A stretch of DNA of 64,000 nucleotides from Eumeta japonica (GCA_005406025.1 BGZK01001626.1:1-64000), one strand, 5' to 3'. Counted from the first letter of the stretch, positions 1 to 12,535 are shown. A program made the numbers and translations. The notes: generated by a model from the sequence alone, not told the origin.

Positions 1-3000
1 GATGAGCTTTGAAGGAGGTCGTCCGCGGTGTGGCACCGAGGGCGTCCCGTGTGGTCGAAGGGACAGAGAAAACGTAACGATGTTCCAGACGCACGCGCAT
101 GTGTCGATATCGGTCGAAGTCCCCTCGAGACGACCGATCGCCCCGACATGGGGCGCAGACTACACGTCGGCGCCGGCTTCATCTTCATCATTTGCGCCCG
201 CTAGCTGACTTCAAACCTTGTTTTTTTTTTGTTTGTATTTTAATTTATCATATTTTTACATGAAATAACGTAAAATATTATTATTTCTTTTTAAAATGTA
301 CGAACGAAATTAATTACAAATTATTAGTTTTCAAATAATCGTATGTAGTTTTATATAACTTATTATATATTAAAATGATTATTATTTATATATATTATTA
401 TAAATGTATAATTTAGATAAGAGTCAAAACTTTTAAGCTGTCGGACTTAGTAGGAGACCGTAAATCTTGAAGGTTTCTGAAAGTTGATCGCGACCTCCGC
501 CGCCGATGAGCCCGGCCGCCCCCGTCTCGCGGGGGGCGGGGGGTCCCCGCGGCGGCCGCACATTCCTCCGGGCCACACTTTTGACGCAAAACGATCGTAT
601 TGCCAACTTAAACGTATCTTTAAAGTTACACATATTCGGAATGTATTTTTAAAACCTGTATTTTGACACCAAACGTGACATGTTTATCTTCGATTTATTA
701 CTTTGGGGGTTGGAGGACGACTTACAGACTCGTCGTATTGAATTCGATAAGAGTCTTTACACCGTACGACACGCGCTGTCAGCACGCGTCGGATGACCCC
801 TCGTTTGTAAAATTAGTACAAGTTTCTTAGGATACACGTGGGAACATGTAAACATACACACACACTGTTAAAAGCGTAACCCTACTCGGCCGTAGCTGGG
901 TAAAGAGTTCCTGCAGCCGTGATTAGATAACGGTGTTTCTATTAAGAGTGGGGGCCAGTGGGGGGGGGGGCGTCACCGATGAGCTCCGACCCGTCGGGAG
1001 ACAATCTGCAGCTCCGCATTATTTACTGAAAACATCGTCTTGTAGTAGCGGAAGGGCGGGCCGCGGCGGCATCAAAATAAATGGACTAGAAGAGTTGGCA
1101 CTCGACAAACATAACCCGTATATTTTTACCTTTGTATTATTGCAAATGAATATTTTTTGTGAATTATTGTCTGCTATCAATTAACTGTTTGTGACAGAAA
1201 TGTATTCATAAGATAAACTCCACATGGAGTTAGTTTGTTACGTTTAAAATGTGTGGACGTATTTGTCTTTATTCGGGTATTTGACTTTTAGATACAAATA
1301 CAGCAACAAAATTTAATACACGAACGACGGAAAATACCTTGAGAGTGACGGTTCGACAGCTTATATAAGAATTCGTTCAAAGTGATCGGGTTGCGAGGCT
1401 TTTAGGTTTCAGGAGGTGAGCTATCGCACTATTCGCGTGGTAGGTTTTCGGCCGCCAGGGGGCGCGCCCGACGGGTCGCTGCCCGGGAGCGGGTGCATCC
1501 CGGGGCGCGGGCGATCGCTCGTCAGATCACAGTTCAAATTATTTCATGACACTCGTGCTCGCTCAACTAATTCTAAACTTTAAACTGAAAAGTAATGGGA
1601 GATAAAAGTAATGCGCCGGGACGCGCGTGCGGCGGACTGCAGGAGCGCGGTGCCCGCTCACCGAGAATATCAGGACCCACCGCGGGCGGCGGGCGGCGGC
1701 GGGCGGGCGGGGGCGGCGGGCGGCGCGCGGCGGGCGGCGGGCGGCGGCGGCGCCGGAATACAAGGCGATCTCCGACGCCGACGCGGGCGCGGGGCGCCGC
1801 AAAGCTGCAATCGTCGAGTCGGTTCACGGGGAATCAGTTTTTGAAGAGCCCGGCCGGCTCTCGCCCACCGGCGTGGCCGTGGAATGAACTTCTTCGCCTT
1901 CGGTGGGGTCGCTGTCGCTCGCGGCGCCGGCGCCGCCACCATCGTCGGTCGCGCGCCATTCTCTTCGTCCAGCTCTCGATTCCTTTTCCCGTTCCGTTTT
2001 CAATTCGGATGCCGATACCGATCAAGTCTTAAAGGACATTAATGAATTTAAATTTTATACGATGCGATTTAGTAAACAATATTATATTGAAATTCTTGTT
2101 TGCTTTGAATTTGAAATCTGAAAAGTTAAACATATATGATTTCGTAGAAAATATCCAACCCCTCGGAAAAAACTATCCCATGATTGAAGTTGTATCAAAT
2201 TATACACAGCCTATAAACTTCATTAAGATCGGTAAGCAGTTTGAGTATTTATAACGGACAAACCAGATTTTTCACCAGATTTTTATGTACAACCTCAGAA
2301 GATAAGGGTCGGCCCGGCCGCCAGAACGCGGGCTGAATTATGATTCGATTTCAAATTTCTTTTTATGCCGCTAGGCGGCGCTTTCTTGGTAGACGGATTT
2401 TGAAATCGCCATAACGCTTCTGTATTTAGTTCATTTGAAAAGTGCGCTCCGATGTTGCGACGTGCAGTTTCAAATGGAATTATGCAAGTTCGCCGTCATG
2501 CGACCACCGACTAGATCGAAGACGAAAGAGACGGCTGCGAGCACCGCCCGACGTGCGCCGTGAGAGTGTGCCGGAGACGGCCGGTCTGTCGTCTCAAAAT
2601 GAGGGTAAGCTAAACTCGCAAGCGCTTCAGCCTCGCACTGCGCCGAGGCCGAGGCCGCTCGGCCTGCTGTGACGAGCGCTCGCGCCGCCGCCCGAGCCGG
2701 CACACGTCCACGGCCAGCCCGGGACGTGGCCGGCTACAGGTTAAGGTTTGTAATAAAATGTACATCATTTATTTAATTGTAATTACAGATAACACCAATC
2801 TTTCCGTATACATGTCGAAGTACACGAGTTAAAGAACATATCGGTCGTCGTGGAGCGTCGCGGTCGGGCGGGTATGCGCCCGCGCAGCGCGGACGCGCGT
2901 TGCGTCATCGCGAACGACGACGCTCAGCGAGTTCCGGCTTACGGCTAAGTGTCTACTTATTTATTTAATATTTACAATTGAGAATTTGAACTAGTGCGAG

Positions 3001-3953
3001 AGATCTCATAGTACTTATGTTCTAATAAATGATGAAGGGCGGCGACAGACGGACGCCGAAACGCCGCCCACCTTCGGCTTCGCAAGCCGCGTGCGCACGC
3101 GCCGGCGCGGCGGGCAGGAGGGCCGCGTTTGCGTACACGCAAACGCGGCGACATCCATCGGGAGAACTTTATATTTTTCAAAATTCGCGACGTCAAATCG
3201 TTCATTTGTTACATAAATGATTTAATGTTCCTCCGTGTCGATAAGTCGCCGTGTTCCGCGACGCGATCACGTGACCGCTCACGCGCAGGTCGCCGCTCGC
3301 CTGACGGCTTCCGCCGCCGGTCGCCGACGCCGAGATGTCGTCGGGGACATGCCCCTCCGCGACACAATCCGACCTCGCGGGACGAGGACTAGAGCGGCAT
3401 CCGTTCACTTCCGACGCCCTCACTTAACGTCGGCCGCCCGCGAGTGGCGCCCGCTCGCCGCGGCCCTCGACTCGGCCGTCCCTGGGCGAAAGCATCGCCT
3501 TCAGACGGAAGTGCCGGATTCCTGTCCGTGATGATATTTCAAATGTGACCCTACTCCCCCGATTACGTTAATCCGTCGGCGCGGGACCGCGGGGCGCGGG
3601 GTGAGCTCGCGTCTGGACTAAATATTGATGACCCAACAGCGACGACTCCACAACAAACCACTACTTTTTGAGTCAAAATTGTTGCAGACGACTTATATGA
3701 GTCAAATAGATAAGAAAAAGAGGAAGCCATGATCCGAAAAGGGTAGGTACGTGCAGTGCTGCGTGCGCGGCGCATGCGCACCTCCGACAGCTACGCCTCG
3801 AACGGACTTGCGGTCTGGGAGAGCAGGGGCCGACTGACGCACCGACGGAAGTTTCGCCGATCTTCCCTTTCTTAAATGATAACTACTCCATTACAAATCC
3901 AGTACGATATTGCTCGTGCGCGCAGGCGCGGCCGGCGCGCGCGCCGCTTACGG
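1..3953. other. flank with no recognised gene
   Basis: This stretch alternates AT-rich DNA (for example 210-470 and 2040-2250) with GC-rich, CpG-rich blocks (480-560, 1440-1520, 1600-1990, 2850-3130, 3250-3500). The open frames in the GC-rich blocks overlap on both strands, are rich in Arg, Pro, Ala and Gly, and match no family I know. They look like composition artefacts. The part nearest 3953 would be 3' UTR or downstream sequence of the minus-strand ETS gene. I see no tRNA, no LTR and no clear TE domain here. Confidence 0.5.
1680..1757. repeat. G-rich low-complexity tract
   Basis: The plus strand is an almost uninterrupted run of CGG, CGGG and GGGC units with many GGG triplets, so it could form a G-quadruplex. 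Overlapping frames on both strands stay open only because no stop codon can occur in such sequence. Confidence 0.7.
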
Positions 3954-4187
3954 TCACGGCTCGTAGTGGTGGTGGTGATGGTAGGGCGGCGGCGCGTAGG
4001 CGGCGGGCGCGGGCGGCGCGGGGGGCGCGGCGAACAGCGCGCGCGGGTCGCACACGAAACGGTACACGTAGCGCTCGCCGGCCACCTTCTGCACGATGCC
4101 CTTCTCGTAGTAGTAGCGCAGCGAGCGCGACAGCTTGTCGTAGTTCATGGCCGGCCGGTTCTTGGAAGCGCCCCAGCGACGCGCCAC
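3954..4187 (-). CDS. Ets96B: ETS-domain transcription factor, PEA3 (ETV1/4/5) type, terminal exon
   Basis: This is the last coding exon of an ETS transcription factor, a nuclear protein that binds GGAA/T sites. The exon opens after a CAG acceptor (4188-4190) with VARRWG. It contains the recognition-helix core [20 protein letters not shown] and then [12 protein letters not shown], the classic second half of an ETS domain. The PEA3 subfamily (Drosophila Ets96B, vertebrate ETV1/4/5) shares the FVCDP ending. After the domain comes a short Ala/Pro-rich tail ending in HHHHHYEP and a TGA at 3954-3956, so the ETS domain lies near the C-terminus as in that subfamily. It joins in phase 0 to the exon ending at 4332 across a 144-bp intron (4188-4331) with GTGAGC at the 5' end and CAG at the 3' end. 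No frameshift or missing contact residue is visible. The subfamily call is firm; the exact ortholog name is inferred from domain wording. Confidence 0.93.
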   Translation of the reverse strand: MARRWGASKNRPAMNYDKLSRSLRYYYEKGIVQKVAGERYVYRFVCDPRALFAAPPAPPAPAAYAPPPYHHHHHYEP

Positions 4188-4331
4188 CTGCGCGCGCACA
4201 CAACACGGACCGGCTCTGAAACTACCTCCTGAATGATTTTAACTTTAAAATAAAATTAAATGAAACCACTCAAAGCGGCCACTTCCCCGCCGTGATCCTT
4301 GTACGGGGCGCCGGGGGCGGCGGGCGCTCAC

Positions 4332-4617
4332 CTCCTCGGGCTCGTGCAGCTTGAACTCGAGGCCGCGCCCGGTCCAGGCGGCGCAGCGTCCGCCCTCGCC
4401 CAGCAGCAGCACCAGGAACTGCCACAGCTGCAGCGCACCGCGCCGCCCGCCGCCGCCGGTGCTGCTCACGGCGGCGGGCTCGTCCCACAGCGGGGGTGCG
4501 GGCCGGCGTGCGCGCTCGCCCGAGCTGGACACGCGCTCGTCGCCGTCGTCGGGCGCGCCGGGCGCCGCCGCCTCGGCCGCGTCCTCGCAGCGCGTCAGCC
4601 CCCTGCGCAGCCGCACG
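4332..4617 (-). CDS. Ets96B: ETS-domain transcription factor, penultimate exon
   Basis: This exon carries the first half of the ETS domain: LQLWQFLVLLL, then AAWTGRGLEFKLHEPEE, the wording of PEA3-type ETS domains. It stops at a GAG|GTGAGC donor (boundary 4332/4331). The next exon continues with VARRWG, so the splice reconstructs the expected sequence exactly. Upstream of the domain the frame is acidic and then Ala/Pro/Arg-rich (DDGDERVSSSGERARR), plausible as linker. The 5' edge is uncertain: minus-strand CAG acceptors end at 4618 and at 4603, and either keeps the frame. Compared with the usual family sequence, the loop after LLL is short and Gly-rich (GEGGRC). Earlier exons must lie further right; I recognise none with certainty before the weak candidate at 28627-28725, so introns may be very long. 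Confidence 0.88.
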
Positions 4618-4804
4618 CTGCAGTCCTCGCGCACACCTTGACGCGCGCGAGGACACAGGCGGAAGACGACCTCGACTCGCGACAAGCGCGTGCGCCGTAT
4701 TCACACAAACATAAATGTCATTAATCCTTTAACAAATTAGCGACATATTAGTGTTGTAGGAATAAATTTAATTAGACGATAAATAATTAAATAAACTTGT
4801 AAAA

Positions 4805-5272
4805 TTGGTTGCCTGTAAAGTCGGTATACGGGCGAAAGTTTTACGTGACAACGACTTTGAATGGTAAAATCATTTTAATGTGAATATTCATTCGTATAGT
4901 AGGAAGAAGGATGAAATAATAGTAACAATTTAAAACATTTATTTATACAAAGAATTATATTTAAAACATTAATTTATACAAAGAATCTCGCACTGAATTT
5001 CATATTAACAAAATTTTATTTTTACCTTTACACATACATACGTATTTATATACAAATATACATACAATAACTTGCAATACATTTGCAAGCTATGCACTAA
5101 TTCTCTAGTGCTGCGCGCGCGGCAGACCGATCATAGTTGAGTGGGAGAGAGACGCAAGGCATTCGGCGGGCCTCTCTCTCGTTCGGTGACTCATCGTAAC
5201 GTTACCGAGCGTTACACTTTTTCATAAGTGACTCCCAGCCGCAACCTAATTTAAGACGTTGTCACGTCAAAA
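4805..5272 (+). repeat. repeat A, copy 1
   Basis: A 468-bp sequence beginning TTGGTTGCCTGTAAAGTCGG and ending GACGTTGTCACGTCAAAA. It recurs at 9600-10061 and 14499-14954. Near its left end it has TTTTACGTGACAACG (4839-4853) and at its right end the near inverse CGTTGTCACGTCAAAA (5257-5272), so it resembles a MITE with subterminal inverted repeats. Inside, an AT-rich block of about 30 bp is tandemly doubled (about 4927-4986), and a GC-rich part follows. I know no named family for it. Confidence 0.75.
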
Positions 5273-6639
5273 CAAAACATTACCTAAATACTAAATTTCA
5301 TCGAAATCGTGAAAGGCGGTTGCCGACTGTTACAAATACACACCCAAGAGTTGCTCGAAGTATGTAATTATAATCGCCGAACAGCGTCTACGACACTGGG
5401 GAAGAACGTTATCAATGTTCAAATCGAAGCCTCCGCATAAATTAACTTTGTTAATTGTCCTACGGTTTTATTTCGCACACGTAAGATGTCGCCGGCGGGC
5501 ACGAAGACTATTCACAAAAGATAACATTTCCGTGTATCGCTCGAACACTACGGGCTGGGCGGGCGGCGGCCTCCGCGCAGACCGACGCGCGCGCCGGAGA
5601 CGAAGGTGCGCGGCGCGACCCGCCGACTGCGGACGTCGGCGGAGGTGCGACAGCGCGCGGCGGGCGGCGTGCGGCCGCGGGGCCGTCCGTGCGATGCCGG
5701 CATCGCCTATCGGATTAACAAGAAACTACTGAACACGTGTTTGGTGCGAGCTTTTGTTTCGCCTCCCGCCCGGTGCCCGTCCGCGGGTGATCAGACTTCG
5801 CGAGTTAAGATTAAACCACTCTTCAATGTTCCGTCGGGTCCAAATCGGTAATTAAATGTTGTGTCATCGTACAGTAATAGCGTATAACTAGTCGTACACG
5901 GTAAAAAAGGATTTTTTTCAATCAAGAAAACTAAATTGTTAAGTAAACCGAGTGAAGATTATTTTCAAAACAATAATATAGTACTTTATTGAGAATATTT
6001 TTTTTTAATACAAAATACAATATTGTTGATTTTTATTTTTAAAATGAATACATAATTCATTCTTCCCATAACAAAGACAAACTTTTTGTATCAAAACAAT
6101 GTTTGTTGTTTGTTACAACATTATCTATTATTGTTCTAAGAAAATGAAGTTGTTAAACCAAGAATATGGCATTTATTCCAAGTTATTAAGAGAGTTGTGT
6201 ACGAAAATTAAATTTTAAGACATTATGGTTTCAAATTGAGAATAAAATTTTAAAATCAAAGCTTATATTGTTGTTTGCAGTCTGCCGTAAATTCTTAGTC
6301 TAAATGATAATTTTTTCGACCTTGTACTTATACGAAATGTTATATTGTTAAGACGAAATAATTTATACTCCATATTACAAAAATGATTTTGATGAAATAA
6401 CAAAAGATCAAGACTATTTAAACTGTAGAAAACTAATTTATTTAACTTAATTAACAATGACATTTGCACTATAGAATTATCAAACGAAGAAGAGGGTCAC
6501 TACTCAAGTTAACACGCAAGTATGCGTGTGGGAGCGTATTGCTATTAAATTGTACTAGGCGCTGCGCATGTCTGCGTTTCTCCCAACAAATTTTATTATT
6601 TTGTAGATAAAGCTGGATTTTCATCGAATGTATCCAGGC

Positions 6640-7601
6640 ATGACAGAAAATTTTACGTTCTGGTAATCGTTTTTGCAAAAAGTCCGTGTTGTGAAAAGAG
6701 ACGTATTATTGGACTATGCCAAAATTCTTAATGAAGCTCTTCCTGATATTAACGTAGATGAAGGTGTATTTGAGATAATTTTATTTAACAAAATACATCA
6801 AAATATTTAGTTTCTATCGTTTATTTGAAATTTATTTATAATTTGTACATAAATGCTAATATTTCAATTTGCTTTTGAAAGAATGTAGAGGTGTTATAAA
6901 TACAATTTATTATTTTTGTGACATTTCGCCTCTTAAGGCTGTTTCATTCACTTTATTTAGAATTATTATATTAGATGCTATGTCTGAGTTGATATCTAGT
7001 TATTGTTGCAGTATTTTTATAAATTTATTCACTGGTCAGTGGTAATATCTGTCATCAATTTTGTTGAATGTGAAAGTGGTTGGCATACATAATGGTTTCA
7101 TAAATTCTGCAGTTTTAGGCCTAAATGCTTGAAATTTTACAGAAATAAACAGTTGTTTCATGTCATCTGTCATGTAAAGAGTTTTACAGTATGTAGAAAA
7201 ACTATTAATTCAAAATTAAATAATTATTTGTTCCAGTATTCAACAATTTTATATATACTAAACCCTACTTTATGAAGAAGTTTGCCACCTATTTTGATTA
7301 TTATTTTATTCATAACATCCAGCTTATTTATTTGCAGAATCCTGGTGATATCGACATCAGCATAGAAAACAAAGAATCAAAGCTTTGAGAAAAATCAGCA
7401 AGTACAGCCTCGTACTAATACAAGGGAAAGTATTTACTCTACCAACAGCATTTTATTGTTGTTGACAATATCAAATATAGTTTTGAATCAAGTGTTAAAG
7501 CTTCAGAACACTTACACCTACTCATCCAAAGGTGCCTTTACAAAATCGAAACAAAATATGATAATATTTCACCATTCATTGTTGATTTGCTTAATTTGTA
7601 A
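6640..7601 (+). pseudogene. accessory gene of the two-gene transposon, unit 1 copy (exon 2 missing)
   Basis: This is the unit 1 counterpart of the spliced accessory gene at about 11380-12470. The first-exon region ends at a GAAG|GTGTAT donor (6763/6764). The last exon begins after a TTTGCAG acceptor at 7338 with the codons for NPGDIDIS and ends with TAA at 7599-7601. The middle exon encoding DKYLPSQ...VHVK is absent and replaced by unrelated sequence at about 7013-7100. The last exon also has small indels against unit 2 (for example in the KQRIK and QPHVLIQ regions) that break the frame. Function is unknown; it probably assists the transposase. As written this copy cannot encode the full protein. 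Confidence 0.6.
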
Positions 7602-7666
7602 AATTTTATTGCAATAGTTTCAAAATTTTCTTGTTATTATATTTAATTTTTAAATTTGTTGTCACA

Positions 7667-9562
7667 ATGAAGTGCGATATATACTCTTGTAAAAATCATT
7701 TGACTTCATATCATAAATTGTAGAATCATCGTAAATTTAACACTGACGAAATTGTAAATTCTGAAACTCTAAAAACAAATATTTTTTAAACTGATTTAGA
7801 TTCAAATACTGTAGTATCAGGCAATGTCGCACAAGATCCTAATACTGATCATGATTCAAAAAATAACCATGACTCTGATATTATTGATTTTAATCTAATT
7901 TTAAATGAAAAAATACATATTTGTTTCCTCTTATATGGTGTTTTGAATTTGTCCAGAGATTCAAAATTATTACTTCAATTGAAACATTGTTAAAATCTAT
8001 AGGTGAGGTAATTAAAGAAACTATTACTGGTGTATGCCTCGGCATTCGATGAACCAATATTCAGAGTATACAAGATGCTTTGCCAACTCAGTAGTGGATT
8101 TAATGAGTATAATACAGAATATAAGAGATTCAAAATTTGACTATATCTGATACTTTGTTTAAACCTCTTGAAATAAAGGTTGGAGTATCCATGGATATTA
8201 AACACAAAAATGGCGAAGCTCAAGTAGTTTTAAAAAATAGGCTAATATACCAAATTCCTTTGAAAAATATGCTGAAGACATTTTTAGAGCTTCGAAATGT
8301 GTATAGAATCATTATGAATTATCAAACTAATCTCATTAAAGATTGTTCTGCATTGAGAAATATTGTTCAGGGTTCTTTATGGGCAGAAACTAGTGCAAAT
8401 GATGTTGTCATACCCTTAAATATCTACTTTGATGACTTTGAAAGTGGCAACCTTTAGGAAGTCGTGCCGGATCATATAGTATTGGTGCTATCTACATTTC
8501 AATCGCTACCATACCTCAGAATTTTGAAGTCGATTGGAAAACATTTTTCTGGCATTGGTTTTATACTAATGATAGGTTGAAATTTGGAAATTCTACTGTA
8601 TTTAGAAATTTGATTTCTGAACTGAATGAACTATATTATGATGGTATTTCAATAAAATAGATAATGAAAACCACACCATTAAATTCCGAGTAGTAGCATT
8701 CTCTGGTGACAATTTGGGGCTCCATTCAATTTTTAGGCTTTGCAGATGCTTCTCAGCCACTCATTATTGTAGATTCTGTAGGTACTGTTTGTAAAAACGA
8801 ATGTGTTAGTATTTGTGCAGAAAATCAATCAACCACGAAAAGAGGCTGATTATGTAAAGCATCTTGAAACAAACTAGGTATAAAAGAAGAATGTATGGCA
8901 TTCTCTTTATGATTTTCATATGTATTTATAAAAATCTTACATGTGATATTATGCATGACCTGTGTGAAGGTGTACACCGATATAGTATGGCTTTAATAAT
9001 TCAAAAACTGATTAATGATAAGTTTTTCACATTAGAACATTTAAATTCACGTATTAAGAATTTTGTATATCAAAGTTTTGAAACTAATATACCGCCTGAA
9101 ATAACGAAACATTTGAAAAATGGCTCTATAATTTTTTCAGCAAGTGAAGTGTGTTTTATCAGAAGTTTTATATTTATAGTCGGTGATCTTGTACCTGACA
9201 ATAATGATGTTTGGCAAAATTACTTACAATTAAGAACCGTCACTGATATCTTGATGTCACAAACTTTTACACATATTACATTAGAATGTTTAAAATAAAT
9301 TGGTGAAGAACACCATCGTTTTATTTATTTTAATGCATCGCTAAACCGAAATACCATTTCTTAACACATTATCATACGGTTACATAAAAAGATTGGACCA
9401 CCAATATTAGTAAGCGCTTTTAAATTTGAAGCGAAACATAGAGATCTTAAAATAGTTTGCCAAACAATTAGTTGTCGAAAAAATTTACCTTATTCCATTG
9501 CCATAAGATGTCAGTTAAAATATTCTTATAGACTATTGTCCCAGAATGGATTGAGCGATTAA
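7667..9562 (+). pseudogene. transposase-like gene, unit 1 copy (frameshifted)
   Basis: This corresponds to 12536-14460 and belongs to the same family of large uncharacterised transposon proteins found in arthropods, cnidarians and fish. Recognisable blocks in order are a Cys/His-containing N-terminus, IPLKNMLKTFLELRNVYRII, VVIPLNIYFDDFESGN, a GDNLGLHS-like block, IMHDLCEGVHRYSMALII, VGDLVPDNNDVWQNYLQLR and FEAKHRDLKIVCQ near the end. The frame changes many times through one-base losses, for example in the DDFESGNPLGS region and before the MHDLCEG block. Two early in-frame stops are shared with unit 2. The start is the ATG of MKCDIYSC; the stop is TAA at 9560-9562. Likely a dead copy unless the indels are sequencing errors. 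Confidence 0.72.
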
Positions 9563-11379
9563 CTTAGTTTTGGGAAGATTATACTTTATGATAAAAAAAT
9601 TGGTTGCCTGTAAAGTCGGTATACGGGCGAAAGTTTTACGTGACAACGACTTTGAATGGTAAAATCATTTTAATGTGAATATTCATTCGTATAGTAGGAA
9701 GAAGGATGAAATAATAGTAACAATTTAAAACATTTATTTATACAAAGAATTATATTTAAAACATTAATTTATACAAAGAATCTCGCACTGAATTTCATAT
9801 TAACAAAATTTTATTTTTACCTTTACACATACATACGTATTTATATACAAATATACATACAATAACTTGCAATACATTTGCAAGCTATGCACTAATTCTC
9901 TAGTGCTGCGCGCGGCAGACCGATCATAGTTGAGTGGAGACGCAAGGCATTCGGCGGAGCCTCTCTCTCTCGTTCGGTGACTCATCGTAACGTTACCGAG
10001 CGTTACACTTTTCATAGTGACTCCCAGCCGCAACCTAATTTAAGACGTTGTCACGTCAAAACAAAACATTACCTAAATACTAATTTCATCGAAATCGTGA
10101 GGCGGTTGCCGACTGTTACAAATACACCCAAAGTTGCTCGAAGTATGTAATTATAATCGCCAGACAGCGTCTGACTGGGAAGAACGTTATCAATGTTCAA
10201 ATCGAAGCCTCCGCATAAATTAACTTGTGTCCTACGGTTTATTTCGCACGTAAGATGTCGCCGGCGGGCACGAAGACTATTCACAAAGATAACATTTCCG
10301 TGTATCGCTCGAGACACTACGGGCTGGGCGGGCGGCGGCCTCCGCAGACCGACGCGCGCCGGAGACAGAAGGTGCGCGGCGCGACCCGCCGACTGCGGAC
10401 GTCGGCGGAGGTGCGACAGGCGCGCGGCGGAAGCGTGCGGCCGCAGAATCCGTCCGTGCGATGGCATCGCCTATCGGATTAACAAGAAACTACTGAACAC
10501 GTGTTTGGTGCGAGCTTTGTTTCGCCTCCCGCCCGGTGCCCGTCCGCGGGTGATCGAACTTCGCGAGTTAGATTAAACCACTCTTCAATGTTCCGTCGGG
10601 TTCCATCATTGGTAAATGTTGTGTCATCGTACGGTAATAGCGTATAACTAGTCGTACACGGTAAAAGGATTTTTCAATCAGAAAACTAAATTGTTAAAGT
10701 AAACCGAGTGAAGATTTTTTCAAAACAATAATATAGTACTTTATTGAGAATATTTTTAATACAAAATACAATATTTGTTGATTTTATTTTTAAAATGAAT
10801 ACATAATTCATTCTTCCCATAACAAAGACAAACTTTTGTATCAAAACAATGTTTGTTGTGTTTTAACATTATCTATTATTGTTCTGAAAATGAAGTTGTT
10901 AAACCAAGAATATGGCATTTATTCCAAGTTATTAAGAGAGTTGTGTACGAAAATTAAATTTTAAGACATTATGGTTTCAAATTGAGAATAAAATTTTAAA
11001 TCAAAGCTTATATTGTTGTTGCGGTCTCCGTAAATTCTTAGTCTAAATGATAATTTTTCGACCTTGTACTTATACGAAATGTTATATTGTTAAGACGAAA
11101 TAATTTATACTCCATATTACAAAATGATTTTGATGAAATAACAAAAGATCAAGACTATTTAAACTGTAGAAAACTAATTTATTTAGCAATTAACAATGAC
11201 ATTTGCACTATAGAATTATCAAACGAAGAGGGTCACTACTCAAGTTAACACGCAAGTATGCATGTGGGGTATTGCTATTAAATTGTACTAGGCGCTGCGC
11301 ATGTCTGAGTTCTCCCAACAAATTTTATTATTTTGTAGATAAAGCTGGATTTTCATCGAATGTATCCAGGCATGACAGA

Positions 11380-12470
11380 AAATTTTACGTTCTGGTAATC
11401 GTTTTTGCAAAAAGTCCGTGTTGTGAAAAGAGACGTATTATTGGACTATGCCAAAATTCTTAATGAAGCTCTTCCTGATATTAACGTAGATGAAGGTGTA
11501 TTTGAGATAATTTTTATTTAACAAAAATACATCAAAATATTTAGTTTCTATCGTTTTATTTGAAATTTATTTATAATTTGTACATAAATGCTAATATTTC
11601 AATTTGCTTTTGAAAGAATGTAGAGGTGTTATAAATACAATTTATTATTTTTTGTGACATTTCATACTCTTAAGGCTGTTTTCATTCACTTTATTTAGAA
11701 TTATTATATTAGATGCTATGTCTGAGTTGATATCTAGTTATTGTTGCAGTATTTTATATTAATTTAATATATTTTTTTACAGATAAGTATCTACCATCAC
11801 AAATTGTATTATTTGCTCATTTAATACCACCTAAAGGCTGTTTTACTAAAAAATGGAAATTTTCGACTTCTGATGCTGTAGAAGGCCTTATCGTCCATGT
11901 CAAGGTGTGGGTCATACTTTACTTTTTGTATTTAAAAAGTAGTTGTATAATAGTTTCATAAATTCTGCAGTTTTAGGCCTAAATGCTTGAAATTTTACAG
12001 AAATAAACAGTTGTTTCATGTCATCTGTCATGTAAAGTTTTTACAGTATGTAGGAAAACTATTAATTCAAAATTAAATAATTATTTGTTCCGAGTATTCA
12101 ACAATTTTATATATACTAAACCCTACTTTATGAAGAAGTTTGCCACCTATTTTGATTATTATTTTTTATTCATAACATCATCCAGCTTATTTATTTGCAG
12201 AATCCTGGTGATATCGACATCAGCATAGAAAAGCAAAGAATCAAAGCTTTTGAGAAAAATCAGCAAGTACAGCCTCATGTACTAATACAAGGGGAAAGTA
12301 TTTACTCTACCAACAGCATTTTTATTGTTGTTGACAATATCAAATATAGTTTTGAATCAAGTGTTAAAGCTTCAGAACACTTACACCTACTCATCCAAAG
12401 GTGCCTTTACAAAATCGAAACAAAATATGATAATATTTCACCATTCATTGTTGATTTGCTTAATTTGTAA
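11380..12470 (+). CDS. accessory protein of the two-gene transposon, three exons
   Basis: Three blocks splice cleanly. The first block's conserved part reads VVKRDVLLDYAKILNEALPD and ends at a GAAG|GTGTAT donor after 11495 (phase 1). Exon 2 is 11783-11904, after TTTTTTTACAG, encoding DKYLPSQIVLFAHLIPPKG onward and ending AAG|GTGTGG (phase 0). Exon 3 is 12201-12470, after TTTATTTGCAG, starting NPGDIDIS, continuing through QPHVLIQGESIY and KYDNISPFIVDLLNL, and ending in TAA. Phases match at both junctions. From memory, this wording resembles companion proteins encoded just upstream of transposase-like genes in fish, cnidarian and insect DNA transposons. Their biochemical role is not known to me. 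The 5' end is unresolved: in-frame stops occur shortly before 11410, so either another exon lies upstream or the start is damaged. The gene sits 65 bp upstream of the transposase ATG on the same strand. Confidence 0.6.
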
Positions 12471-12535
12471 AATTTTATTGCAATAGTTTCAAAATTTTCT
12501 TGTTATTATATTTAATTTTTAAATTTGTTGTCACA

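Larger units (their letters stand above)
4805..9599 (+). mobile_element. tandem unit 1 (A1 + B1) containing a two-gene DNA transposon
   Basis: The sequence from 4805 recurs nearly base for base from 9600, giving a first period of 4795 bp. The unit starts with repeat A1 (4805-5272). Next come a GC-rich segment (about 5480-5830) unlike the AT-rich remainder, an accessory gene relic (about 6640-7601) and a transposase-like gene (7667-9562). Relative to unit 2 it carries many single-base gains and losses. Around 7013-7100 it has about 75 bp of unrelated sequence where unit 2 has about 190 bp containing accessory exon 2. The next A repeat starts about 37 bp after the transposase stop. Confidence 0.85.

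Noticed and set aside
1563..2032. Arg/Pro/Ala-rich open frames on both strands
   Set aside because: Overlapping frames in a GC-rich tract with almost no possible stop codons; no domain.
3883..4206. Alternative minus-strand and plus-strand frames over the ETS exon
   Set aside because: Only one frame gives the ETS sequence and uses consensus splice sites; the others are shadows.
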